64,000 bases of DNA, from the NCBI RefSeq assembly GCF_050948175.1, contig NC_135199.1, positions 4,344,501 to 4,408,500 on the forward strand. The letters run 5' to 3'. The DNA comes from Xylocopa sonorina (Eukaryota; Arthropoda; Insecta; Hymenoptera; Apidae). The notes beneath the pieces were generated by a model, which was not told the origin of the DNA, did not search any database, and saw only the letters and a list, made by a program, of their open reading frames with translations. Both the position numbers and the translations under genes were made by a program. Positions 1 through 11,638 of the stretch are shown in pieces; positions within the stretch are counted from its first letter, which is position 1; the number at the start of each line of letters is the position of its first letter.

Positions 1-1759
1 AGGGGAAACGGAAGTGGATGAAGGCGCGGGAACCTTGAAGTTTATTAAGATTAAGAACTTCATTCGTAGTAATTCCGACTGGAGAGAGAAGTATACCGCG
101 CCGTCCTCGTCCGGGCTTCTCCTATCTCTTCGAGAAGAAACGGAACTTAGCCAGGGGTTGAAGGAAGGGAAGGGCAATGGGAGGGCTTCTACTGTCCTTC
201 TCCTCATCTCCTTCTATCCTTTTCCTCCCTCTAAACCGCCCGAAAGGTATTATAATTATTTCACGAGAGCTGGGATTATTAAAACGAAAACAGACGCCTC
301 TCTGGAGGGAAAACAGGGAACGTAACACGGAACGTATTACCCTCGTGCTGAAAACTTTATTCCGTGCCGGGCTCGTTTGCTGATTTTTGGCGGAAATTTC
401 GCGTCCCTTTTATCTTCGCTGCCGACCTCCATCCACCGTGCAGGGAAGGCAATCCTAATAGAAATGGAAAACGAGAGGGGGCGTGGTAATTGGACACCGC
501 ATACTCTATGAGTATTCTCCCCGGAAATTTGTGTAACTTTTCATGGTTAGAATCGCGGATCGATTTGCGTTCCAACGAATTCCCGATGCTGTTTGATCAA
601 CGGGTTGAAAGATTTACGAACGCGGGAATTAAGGAGATTTCCGAGCGTTCGTGAAAAATAAATCGAGCAACGTTTCATCCTGATGTTAAGCTGATTAACA
701 GCGTCTACGGTTCCTTTTTGGTTCGATTTCATTTTTATCCCATTCTCTTAGCAAAATACCAATACCTTTATGCATTCTAAATTGACAATTCGCAGTGATC
801 GGAAGAGTGCTCTCGGAACGAAAGTACCATTTTCAACCCTTATAGTTGAACCTCGTTCAGAGCCGCGAGGAATGCGGCTGTTCATGGCTGCTCTCAGCTG
901 AAACGAGGTTAGAATTGAATCTTTATCACGTCCCCCGTTGCTCGATCTAGTCGCGGTGCTCGCAACAATCGTAACTCCACGAATCTTTTCCGCGTAACCC
1001 ACCGTGGAAGTTCATAAACATTTCGGCGATTGAAAATAACGGCTCGAGCGTTACCGTGTTATTCTCTCGGCGTGGCCCGGTTTAAAATCGAAGACGCTAT
1101 ACCCAGGACTCACGCCGCGATTAATAACACTTAGGTCCGTTCACGAAGGGACCGGGCTCGCGGCGGTGTCTGCTGATATTTATTAGAATTTAGTGGGTGG
1201 CCATTACTTGGTGCCCGGTCCGCTTTTAGAAGGTGGCGATGCTGCTACGCGATCGTAACTGCAAGAGTTCCAACGAGCTTGTCCCCGACCATTTTCGGGT
1301 AATTGTGATCTACGACGAGGCCGGTTCTCGCGCGAATTATTGTGTCGTAGAATTGTCGTTTCGGGGCACGGCAAATGTTCGCCCGGTTTCAACTTCAAAC
1401 CCGCGTGGACGACACGTGCGACATCGGACCGAGGTTGGTACGCGAACCGTTCGACTGTTGGCCCACCATTCTCTATTTAGGGTGATTCAAAACCCTCTTC
1501 GAGCTTGGCCACCCCTTAAAGGTTTATTTATAACGGTGTCGGTGATGTATCCGTTCAATGTTGCACGGTTAGGCTAGCGTTAAGGAACATGAGGGTGATG
1601 CACGCTGTTCGCGAAACGTTTAGCTACACCGTTCTGTATTTTTATTCTGCAATTTAACGTGAATTCGAAGATTTACTATTTCACTGTTTCATCTGCGTAT
1701 TCTTTTACAAGATTCTACAGTTATAAAAGTGCGGAGTTTTGTTTATATGCGGAAAAATA
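1..1759. other. No gene seen
   Basis: Mixed composition, CpG-rich. A purine-rich stretch (about 148-186) switches abruptly to pyrimidine-rich DNA (about 187-235). All frames are short and overlapping, and none is recognised. Confidence 0.5.
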
Positions 1760-2371
1760 ATGAGCTTGGGTGTTAAGCGACGACATATCTCGCCAAGAAC
1801 GTTAATGGCTATCATCGTCCTTACTTTTTGTTTTCTATTTTCGAGCTTCGAGCTTTTCACGTTTCCGAGCAAATCGTGTCCTCGACCAGGAAAGAGACCT
1901 AACAATGTTCCTCGAAGAAACTGGGCGAAAAACTTGAAAAGTTCCAAACAATTCACGCTACGCGACCGTTTTCCAGCAGACGTGTTATCGTTACAATACC
2001 ACAAAGGCTGGCGATATCGCGCAAATAAAGGGGCAAAGAAAAATTTGAATTTCGAAACAGTGAACGCACCCACCGGTTCATTCTTCACCAATTCCACTGC
2101 TAAAGGGGACGGAATCTTTTATACGGTTCTGTTCCGCTCTCTTTCTATGACGTTGCATTACATTTGTTTGGCCACGCACACGGAACGTGGCATCGATTGG
2201 AATTCATTCTCTCGCGGAGCGAACGAGAACAGTGGGAAACATACTACTTTTATTCTAGCAGCGACTCTGAGTAATAGGTACTCGATAGCAGACGATGCTG
2301 TTGTTAGAACGCACGAGAAACCATTAGTCGAAAATGTTACGATATCGTCGAACAGCTTCTTCCGTATATAG
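1760..2371 (+). CDS. Candidate ORF, possible small type II membrane protein (unconfirmed)
   Basis: A 203-codon frame runs from ATG to TAG with A at position -3 of the start. An in-frame TTG lies 21 bp upstream, but ATG is preferred. Residues 1-14 are basic (K6, R7, R8, H9, R13). Residues 15-30 form an uninterrupted hydrophobic segment ending in aromatic residues, which suits a signal anchor with the C-terminus in the lumen or outside the cell. The following 60 residues are rich in K, R and P, as in the stem of a Golgi enzyme. Two N-glycosylation sequons occur at N111 (NST) and N192 (NVT). I recognise no catalytic motif and no family. There is no close downstream AATAAA. A frame this long is expected about once by chance in a window of this size, so it may be spurious. 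It could also be the first exon of a spliced gene. Confidence 0.22.
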   Translation: MSLGVKRRHISPRTLMAIIVLTFCFLFSSFELFTFPSKSCPRPGKRPNNVPRRNWAKNLKSSKQFTLRDRFPADVLSLQYHKGWRYRANKGAKKNLNFETVNAPTGSFFTNSTAKGDGIFYTVLFRSLSMTLHYICLATHTERGIDWNSFSRGANENSGKHTTFILAATLSNRYSIADDAVVRTHEKPLVENVTISSNSFFRI

Positions 2372-4479
2372 AACGCTCTACGACCAGGATATTAATTGTT
2401 TCACCGGTGAAATTTTTAATTGGTCCCTATGGGTGCTCGTTAGACGACGTCGCTGGCTCGAATTAATTAGACAGCCATGTGGCGTATCGTAATTTCGACG
2501 CTCTATCGATAACGTATATATTGTAACAAACTCATGTTCCAGTGGAAGGGCGTTGTAAGTTTCAGCCTGATTTTTACAAAAACTTTTCCTTCGGCTATGA
2601 GCTCAGCTTTGCGTGCAAAAAAATTGCAAATTTTTACGCGCACAGATAACTTTATGATCTGTATTGAGGATACATGGTCAGAGTTAAATTAATACAATGG
2701 AGTGAAAATACTGAAAACAAGGAATAATCGCACGATCTTAACTTCGAGGAGTCACTTCTGCTTTGAGGAATGGCAGAACACTTCTTGTCTATGCGTGTAC
2801 AGTGTTCGAAGTCCAAGAAGGCGCACTGCAGATTCCTAAAAATTTATGGAAACCGTGCGGAAGCAGTTACGAAGAGTCGAAAGTTGGTCATTTCGAAGAT
2901 AGAGCTTTTATCTTGCACAGTGCAAAGGAATTATCCGGTCTCTCAATCGCTCTATAAATTATACCCCCCTGTGTACTAATATTCCGTTACGACTGCGAAA
3001 GGTGATACAAATGAAAGGTAACATCAGAATCGTCGGGAGGCACGAAAGTTGGCCGGCTTCTCCTCGAACGCAACGCCGACTACTTTGCAATTTGAACGAT
3101 TGGCACGTTTTTAGCCGTGTGTACGAACTCTTTCGATAAAATTGCTCGGGCCGTCCCGGGCAACCCTTTAATTTTCTTCCATAAACTTCGACGTTTCCCA
3201 CACTTTAGTTTCAAACGGCGGATTCGCAACCTAGCTCTGGGAGAAGTTCGGGCAACTTGGAGCGTGACGCAAGCACGATCCTTTTCACGAAGCGAAGCGA
3301 TGAAAAAGCGGATGATATTTGCCTTTATAAGCCTCGGGAGGGAACGTAATGGACGATGGTTTATTAATAACACTTGGCCTGTCTGTTGCCGTGTTTCTGG
3401 GTTGACTTCTTCCTCCCTGACGGCGTTATGGAAACATTTCCGGGGTCACAGATACTTGATTAACGTTAAAAATTAAACGTTCAAGAAGAAACGACGTTGT
3501 AACTGTGTAAATATTCTACTCGCATTTTGGGACGATGAAAGAGTTCATTGAAATAGTTTTGGAGAAGTGTACGTATACATACAGCTCCTTTATTTAAAAA
3601 GTATTTGAACCATTACTTATAATCAGAATGATATAAAAATTGTTAAAATAAGTTTTACTCTTTAACTAATTCTAGTTCTAAGTTAATCAAATATCGACAT
3701 TGTAAGATTAATAATCTTACGTAGATATTGAAAACCGATATCGTAATAGATTTAAGCTGAAGTTTGAAGGTTGCGATTGACATGGGACAAGTCCAAGGTG
3801 GTTTTATTCAAGGATTTGATCTATTCACGTTGCTGGAGATAATACATTTGGGAAATAGTGTCAAATAATTTTAACGAATAAATAAAGACATAAATCCTCC
3901 GCAAACGAACTATGGTGTAACGTTCTGTCCATATAAAAAAAGGCAGTAAAAGCGCGTTTTACTAGTTACCAAATGGCCATTAAATACCCGTGAAGTTAAA
4001 CGCGGAGATGGTTACGCAGGTTGCATACCTGGGAGACTGAAGTTCGAACAGCTGTTAATTAACTCGTACCGCCAGCTAACTTGCCTGTAATTCGCGCTAC
4101 AGTTACAAGTTGGGTATCCAGGTACTCCTAATGCGGTTTTTATTGCCCATCCACGTGGAATTTAGTAACAAAATTATAAATTTCATTTTCAGCCCTTCCA
4201 TCCACGGAAACTTGGATACTGCACAGATACACTCGCGTTCACGCAGCGTGTATCATTTTCCTCACCAACTTCGCGTCGTTTCTGTGTCCTTCTTACGAAT
4301 GCAATGATACGATATTTATTAATGTCTAAATTATTGAAATTCTTTTCTACTTTACATTTCTCTATATAAGCGTTTAAATAAACGAGCACATCATACGAAA
4401 CAACAGCCAATCTACGAAATACAATAGCCACTTAGTTGCCGTCTGAATATAATAATTAGGTGAAGCCTGTTATAACATA
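2372..4479. other. No gene seen; AT-rich right half
   Basis: A TAATTAGA-containing AT/GC mosaic lies at 2.39-2.53 kb. A 69-codon ATG frame at 2770-2979 is unrecognised. The stretch 3.48-3.92 kb is AT-rich and contains the hairpin at 3702 and an AATAAA at about 3.88 kb without a gene upstream of it. Confidence 0.4.
3702..3720. repeat. Perfect 9-bp inverted repeat
   Basis: GTAAGATTA and TAATCTTAC are perfect inverted copies separated by one A. The repeat lies in an AT-rich stretch. One such short palindrome may be chance; it also presents TAAT cores on both strands. Confidence 0.8.
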
Positions 4480-6769
4480 TTGGCCGCAGAGATAAACGAA
4501 AGGAGAGATACAGAACTATTTATTCATCGTGTTCGCGAAGCACCGCATTATCCGCTGTTTAATAATTCCGCGAGTTTTGTCGAGGCTGTTCCGCGAAATT
4601 CGAACGAGCATAATATATCAGCTCGTTACTCCAGCAGAGCGCGTAATAGCCATCCCATTAAGTACAAATTAGATAGAAAAAAAATGCCTATCTCCGGTCA
4701 CGCAAATTTCGCTCGTTGCCAAGCAATTCATTTTGCGCGCGTAGAAAACGCGAGCTGTCATACGCTGTTCTTCATAATTGATAACCACTTTGCAGGGACG
4801 GCTGCATAATTGACAGCGGCGGGGCGGCGACGTCGTTGTCAATTTCGAAACCGCGCGAGTTCGCTTAATCACGGAACGGTTCTACCCATTCCACGAAGAG
4901 AAGCAATTATCGCAAGACAGAGAAGCGTCACCGTGACGCGGTGATTCCATTCCTCTCGCAGAGTTGAAGGGCAACGGAAAAAGCACGCCCGCCATCCGGA
5001 GTTTCGAGCGGGCGTAAAAATTAAACGCACTCGTGACTCCTTGCTTAGAAAGAGCGTCCCTCCCCAGCGTCGAATCCGAGAGCGGCGAATAAAATCGCCG
5101 CAATAAGGAACTTTCGACGATACGAGTTGCGCAGCTGCGTGTCGGATCGAAAATTCGATCGACGATCAGCGGCTTTGGAAAACCATCACCTCCATCTGAC
5201 GTCGTAACGAAAGTTTCAATGGATCGAGTTCGCGGAGGAGAGAGAAAGGGAGGGTGAAAAAGCTATCACCCGTTTTACGATCGCCGCGCGATAAATAAGT
5301 GAAATTGATTGTTCCGCGCAGTTCCACGGGCCAGCCGCGGAACGCTCGATGGCACACCATGCATAAATTACCAACTTTGCTAATTCATCGTCGATAAAGT
5401 TTCCTCCTTTGATTACGTTCGATCAGGGCCCGGCGTGGCGAGGCCAGGTATCGCTGGCTTTATCGCGAATTTCATTCTAATTGACTTCGAGGGCCGACCG
5501 AATGCCAAAGGCAATTTATTCGTCGATGCTAGCCTCGCGATGAAAGCTTCTCTTGGTTAGTTGCAACGGGAGAGTCCTTGATACCGCCAGGAAAGGGACG
5601 AACGCTACTGTTGGACTTTGACGAACGCAACGCTATTAATTTGTACAGGCTTAGCGAAATTGTAGCCTTGTGACATCGAAGGAGATTAACCTGAACGATT
5701 GGATATTTAAATATTTCTGTAGGGGATGATCCAAGAAGAGTGTTGAGCGTCCAAAGCATTTAAAGTTAGTGGCCAGTAATAAAACGATGCAATCGCTGTA
5801 TTGAAAGTGTAATATACACACTCTCGACAATACTAACCAATAGACGCTAAAATCGTATTAATCGATTGAACTTACAAAATTTAACTGACCAACTGTAGTC
5901 TTCGTCGAACTCTTATTACATCTAAAAGTGGGCGATTCGCACCTCCACCACATTAGGTCCTCGAGCCTCAAAAATGCCTGCCTTTAGTTCCTTTCATCTC
6001 ACGCCACAGATTTCCCTGCGTTCTTTACGGCGACACGATTTATGGGCACCATTTCAGTGTTTTAGTTTCCTGGCCCCTACATGGGAGGTTTCGTCCCGTC
6101 CTCGTAAATCGCGCCACCGCACCACTCGACGTAGCTATGGATACGAAGGCCTTAAACCAAATATGTTTACCTTTCGCCAACGTCCTCATATTTAATTTGC
6201 AAAATGTAAATGGAACGAGAGGAAAGAAGCAAAGAGCAAAGGGCGAACAGGCGCGAAAAGGTCACCGTTGACTCCCGTTCGCAGTGAACGATCCCGGAAA
6301 TACGAACGACCAGCGAGCGCGTAAGTGGCCGCCATTCTGATACTGGAAGTTCCGCGGTCGCGGGAAACTTTCGCCCCAGCCGAGGGGCGTCGTCGTCGCG
6401 CACCCTTCAAGTTTCGGATCCGAAGCCTGGCCAGGGCGGGCAGGTATACATAGAACGGTAACAGGGAATTGGGTCGAGTCCGTGTGATGTAATGAAGGGA
6501 GCGAGACAAAGAGAAAGAGAAAGAGAAGAGGCGCAAGGAGTCCTGCGGCGTTTCGCGGACGAGCGCAAAGTGGTCTGCGAAGTAGAGGCCGAAGTTCGAC
6601 CCTTTTCGGATGCATTAAAGTTGGCTCAGCGACGACACGGCATCGCCTGTAGTCCTTACAATGTCGACGAGATTAGAGGAAGGATGAGTGGGGCTGGCTG
6701 ACGCGTTAAAAGAAAAGTTAACGCGGAAGTTTGCCGGGCGAGCGCATCCATTAGACGCGAATAAAACCG
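4480..6769. other. No gene seen
   Basis: CpG-rich DNA with TCGATC-rich palindromic words at about 5.13-5.17 kb and a purine tract at 6.5 kb. No supported frame. Confidence 0.4.
6505..6530. repeat. Imperfect (GAGAAA)n purine tract
   Basis: A short run of GAGAAA-like units inside a longer purine-rich stretch. Confidence 0.8.
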
Positions 6770-6995
6770 AGTAACCGACGCCATGAGGCACGGCTCCGGC
6801 TTCGGGTAATTATAAATTATCGAAGCGGCTCCTTTGTTCCGCGGTGCCCACTAAGCCTGAGTAATTTAAGCGAGATTATAACGGAACGATGGTAATATAT
6901 TATATTAATTAGAAGAGGCCATATTAATTGCCAGCCAGGCTAAGGACCGACACCTGGATACCTCTCCGTGGTATTCTTCGCGGAAACTTTGGATG
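6770..6995. promoter_or_regulatory. Possible regulatory element
   Basis: A compact block combining several ATTAATT/TAATTTA homeodomain-type cores, an E-box (CACCTG) and short GC-rich words, with low repeat content. This resembles arthropod developmental enhancers, but only conservation could show it. Confidence 0.15.
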
Positions 6996-8339
6996 TCCCT
7001 TGATTTCTCCTTTCAAGATTCTCAAATTTTAAGTTTTAAACACTTCCAATGTCTCCGTCAATTCTACTAGCTATTCTCTCGAGCATCGCGCCGTTGTTGG
7101 ATACTGGGTTGAACAGAATCGATGGAATCGAGTGTAACACTCTTTAAATTCCAAAGAAAGATTTTATTCGCAAGGTACGCGGTATGTAGTCTAGCGTGAA
7201 TTGTTGAACTCTGAGTTATGAATATGAAAGCTGCTCCGGCTTTTGGAGCCTGGTATTTAAGGAACTTTGTAAGAAGCTTGGGAAGGGATAGTTTCATAGG
7301 TTGGGAGGGAATAGCCTAAGATCAAGGATGAGACATAGGTTCAAAGTGGCGCTAAGAATGAATTATATTTAAAGTATATGACTGCTTGAGATGAATCGAT
7401 ATTTACAAAGGTTAGTGATGATAGCTGTGGCTCATGAAATAGTAAGCTGGCAACCAACACCGTCGCGAAAGCGTATATACGATTGTTTCTTGCGTGACGC
7501 CGTAAAATATGTCCGCACGCAACGTCTCCAACCATCCTGGAAAATGACGGGTCGACGAAGCATCTTTTTACTGGAATCTAGACGACTTCGTTTCCCTGCG
7601 ACGAGTCACCCTTCTCTCCTTGCCGTGTCACGGGTTTACCGGTAGATTGGATGGTGTGCGGTTTATACGTTATTTTTCCGGCTGCTTCAGGGGTGGCTGC
7701 AGCCGCCCCGAAGTGGCCGGAGAGGAGATGAAGAAGTCGAGGGATCGCGATAATAACAATGTGTGGACCGACTGCGCGCCCCTCCGTCGTGATTCTCTCC
7801 TCGTTACGCGTGTCTGTTCGCGCGATCCCTCCCTTTGTCGCGCCCTCCATTTATTCCGCGACGCACTCGTTACTTTCGCGCCCCATTCGGGCTCGACGAC
7901 AGTCAGTCATCCGTTTGACAGCTGACGCGATACCCTGTTTGCTCTAAGTTTCGCATTTTTTTATCTCTCGAGCGCGACCGAACGCGAGGAGAACGAACGT
8001 ATCCGTTGTAAACAGTCGCGCTTGACTGAGAAATATTTTAATCATGCAAATTTATGCATCCACTTATCTGACCCACAATCAGTGTCCATAAATTGGATTA
8101 AATCTCATATACTTTGCTCTCTTTTAATTGATTCAAGACTGGGTAACAATTATTCACTGCTGCAATTTCGCGTACCAATTATGTATCCATCTGATAAGTC
8201 CCTCGAACTGTATCAAGGTTTTGCAACTGCGGTATGGAATTATATATCGTTTCTGATTTCAGGTGGCACGAGAACGACTTATCCTGAACGCGAATCTGCA
8301 CTAACCATCCAATTCGGGCTGCACCCTCATCTACCGCAA
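6996..8339. other. No gene seen; AT-rich patch at right end
   Basis: CpG-rich except 8.02-8.28 kb, which is AT-rich with few CpG between GC-rich flanks and carries the octamer palindrome at 8044. A 107-codon TTG-started frame there has no ATG near its start and is not recognised. Confidence 0.4.
8044..8059. promoter_or_regulatory. Octamer-like palindromic site, possible POU-factor site
   Basis: ATGCA and TGCAT are inverted around AATTTA, and the left half reads ATGCAAAT, the classic POU octamer. The arrangement resembles dimeric POU sites, although the spacing is not one of the well-known ones. It sits in an AT-rich patch between GC-rich flanks. Confidence 0.2.
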
Positions 8340-9190
8340 TAACGTATGCCCTCGACACAAGATCGCAATTTTTCTTCGTTCCTCGACTCGAAAATCGATG
8401 GTAAGCAACGGCGTCGGTCAACCGTAATGCACGCTCGGTGTGACGCCATTACTCCGCGCGATATTCCACGGTCCCGCAAATGATCGCGAAAGGCCGACCG
8501 CGCAATTACGGTTATGACTTTTCCTAGGGTGGGTCTCGTCGTTTCGAGTGCGCGAGGGCGGGCGCGAAAGAAGAAAAAAAGGAGCAAGATAAAAAAGAGA
8601 AGAGAATAGGGGATCGGGGACAGGGGCAGCGGGAACGAGGGGCTAGCGGCGGAAGGGCAGCACGTAGTCAATATTTGCATGCCGCGAGGCGGCCGGAAGT
8701 GCACTCCAACGACGGAGACAAGAACCTCGTGCCTGGCCAACCACTCTTTCCGGCTTGGACCCGCCCTCCCCTCCGAGTGCACGAGTGCAGTCGAGGGTCG
8801 GCCTTTCGAGGGCCCTTCTCTTGCCGAAGCCGCAGAGTTGCATCTCGCAAGATTCTTCCGCCGCCCTCGCCGCGTTTAAGCTCCTTCTAGGCCGGACGAA
8901 TCGAGACTAATCGAACGCCACCAGCCGCCTCTGATTTTCTGATGACGCTGCGCGGCCGGATAATTATTTCTTGGTCGTGGCGACGCGATGAGGGCACCCG
9001 CCCCGTGGATGACGATGACTCGAGGAACGCCCCGATGGAGTTCGACAGTCTTTGAACCACGGGGTGGTAAACATCGACCTGAGAGACGCGATCGCGTCGA
9101 GTGGTGCCTCGTCGAGGCAAAACGCCCGTGCCGGAAGTTTGATTATATTTCGGCGGTGCTTTGAAGAGTCTATGGGCGGGGTGGGGCTAA
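8340..9190. other. GC-rich, CpG-dense block
   Basis: GC-rich on both strands with the G-quadruplex at 8609 and several overlapping arginine-rich frames in all phases, the usual effect of high GC. It could be a promoter-type CpG-dense segment, but no transcript start is evident. Confidence 0.4.
8609..8633 (+). other. Predicted G-quadruplex
   Basis: G4, G4, G4 and G3 runs are separated by loops of 3, 3 and 4 nt (runs begin at 8609, 8616, 8623 and 8631). It follows an A/G-rich stretch within the GC-rich block at 8.4-9.2 kb. Confidence 0.7.
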
Positions 9191-10562
9191 ACGGCACCAA
9201 TCGAAAGTTTTGCTAGCATGACTCGTTTGGGGAAGGATAATGACCGTGTCACGGTGAAAATAATGAACGAGACAATCGTGTGGAGTAGCGAAAAGCGGAA
9301 ATTGCGATTTAAGGGAAATGAAAGTTCGCTGATTTTCCCTGTATCGCGTATGGAACCGCTTGACGCGTAGCTCGCTAATTCCGACCTTTTTTCGCTCGAA
9401 TCGAAGCGGGATGTAAAGTTTATTCACGCAGTCTCTCTCCGATGGAACCCGAATCCGTATTAATACAGAAATATTAATGAAACACTCTTCATAAACGCGG
9501 CTGAAAATTGTAACACACGGCGCATACAATAATCGTAATTAGCAGCTCGCGAAAAATGTAGTACTTTCGGCCGGACACGGAGGATGAATTCCAATTAAAA
9601 GGAATTAAACGATGCCGGGAGCGTTTAAGCCCGGCGGAACAGAACGAAATCGGGCCGCGTTAACATAAATCAATATTTCAGTTTAGTCGCTCTTCCGCGT
9701 CACCAGAAATTCCGCATTTAAATTCCGTCGCCGCGGCCTCCCGTCCGCCCCGCAGCCACGTGGAACGCACATACGTGTACTCGAGAGATTTCATCGGAAG
9801 CGGTCCGCGTAACCGAATATTATTCCGAAAGTTCGCGGCGAAGAACGTGGCGCGGCCGATCGACGCACAAATGCGGCTTCTATTCCAACTTCGAGCCGAT
9901 GCCACACGTGCCATTACGATATTCGAGATGCTAAAAGTCCGCGGAAGCGTCGGCCGTGCCTTCGAAATCGCGAAACTTCGTCAGACAGAGCAGACGAGGA
10001 AGTTCGCGGCTTCCAAAACGGTTGGCCGTGTACAGATCGCGTCACTGAGAACTCGTACATTCCTTGTGGCGTGGTAGTAATTTTTATTGATTCACCGTGT
10101 ACATGGATACGTGTCCGTGGAAACGAGAGAGCCACAAAGTATACATAGACGAACACGAAAAGATACGCGGAAGTCCCTGAACGCTTGCTCCAGGCAAAAT
10201 TCCAGCGGGACGACTGCGATTTCGCCGGACGTTACGTAGCGGAGGGACGATCCGCGCCTTCGATTTTACGCGAGTAATATTCGCGAGATAGGGACTATCA
10301 GCAAAGTACTACGGACTGAGATACGAGAATTATAAAATAAACCGACCGAAGGGGCGAAATATTCCGGCCACGTGGCACGGACATTTATCTTGCAATACTG
10401 GTAAGTTCGTGCGCGCCCCGTAAAATACAAACGAGCCGAATGACTGGGAGCGTTCGAATTTTTGAGTTTAAACCTAGTAGTATACGGTATCTATACAATT
10501 CGCGACGTATTCTATGCGTTGTCGCGCAAAGGAAATGAAAGCGGATTGAACTTTGCTTGCAG

Positions 10563-10635
10563 TTAAATCGAAAGGAGTTCGAAATAAAAATCGGATCGCT
10601 TCGAAAGTTCAGTTTTCGCGGATTCGAGCTCGACG
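10563..10635 (+). other. Candidate 73-nt internal exon flanked by splice signals
   Basis: The left edge has a short pyrimidine-rich stretch ending TTGCAG, and the right edge is followed by GTAAGTATTT, a near-perfect U1-complementary donor. The interval is open in one frame (24 codons, Lys/Phe/Glu-rich) but too short to identify. It could be a coding, untranslated or lncRNA exon, or chance. Another donor-like GTAAGTTCG sits 235 bp upstream at 10401. Confidence 0.1.
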
Positions 10636-11031
10636 GTAAGTATTTACTCGAAAAATCAGGAAGAGGGCTGCGCGTAGTTACGGTTACAGGCTCTCAGTGT
10701 CGATCGCGCGGTTGGAAAGTACAAATGGAACCGGTGGAGAGCAAACAGCGGTCGTGAGGGGACAAAACTTCCGCGTCCCATGCAAATTCGATTGGGAAGT
10801 TCGATTCATGGGGACGCAGCGTGATTGTGGCCAGGCGTCTGGCCACACCTTCGCCTTCGTTGCCCGTCTAATATCCGCAAGGTACGATGGCAGCCGGTAT
10901 GAGGTGGCTGCTTGAAATTCATCGAACGAGCCCACCGACCGCCAGGGACCCGGCGCTCTCCGAAGTCGCGACGCCGGACCTTCGTCCGATCAAATTGAAA
11001 ACTCGATTTGGACTTAGATTCCGCGGGAGAT

Positions 11032-11054
11032 ACACACACACACACGTACACACA
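11032..11054. repeat. (AC)n microsatellite with one interruption
   Basis: A short CA repeat is interrupted by a single GT within a purine-pyrimidine alternating run. Confidence 0.9.
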
Positions 11055-11617
11055 GAAAGCTCGACTTAAATCATTCGAACGAGAATCCGGCGCGGGTGTT
11101 CGTGCGACGGTCGGATTGCTAGACGCTGAAGTCGCGTCGCGAGGAACGGTCACGTTTTTGTACCGGTCGCCGCGGTGGTCCCCGCTCGAAATTTTCAAGT
11201 TCCCCGCCGGATCGCAGAGATACGATTTTCTGATAAGGTAGATTACGTGACCACCCGTAGAAGCATTTCGATTTTCCACCGTTCTACCAGCGTCCACCTT
11301 GGACTCTGTTCGCGTCCGTGTAATTTCGATCGCAGGGGGTGATAACGTTCTGATATAGCTTTTTAATGCAGACGGTATAATGAGTCGGATTTACAACTGT
11401 TCATTCGTCTTCCCGGCTTTTGTTTTATTATATTATCGCGACAGTTGGACTATAATTAACCTTGCGTGATTCCACTTCGAAACGGATAATCATCTTGTTT
11501 CTCGACAGAGAAAGGAATTAGTACTCTCGCGTGGATCTAGAAATTCAGGCTCTATTAAATATCGAAAGAAACTCGTATTCTAGTTCCAAAGAAAGATTGC
11601 TACGAATAAAGCAATAC

Positions 11618-11638
11618 GTTCGATCGAATCGATCGAAC
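11618..11638. repeat. Perfect 10-bp inverted repeat
   Basis: GTTCGATCGA and TCGATCGAAC are inverted around a single A. The sequence is CpG-rich, and related TCGA-rich words are common in this window, so chance is likely. Confidence 0.8.

Noticed and set aside
8327..8890. Several arginine/proline-rich frames
   Set aside because: High GC lowers stop frequency in all frames; their composition mirrors the DNA.
11618..11638. TCGA-rich palindrome as a special site
   Set aside because: TCGA/GATCGA words are so common in this DNA that a palindrome of this kind is expected by chance.
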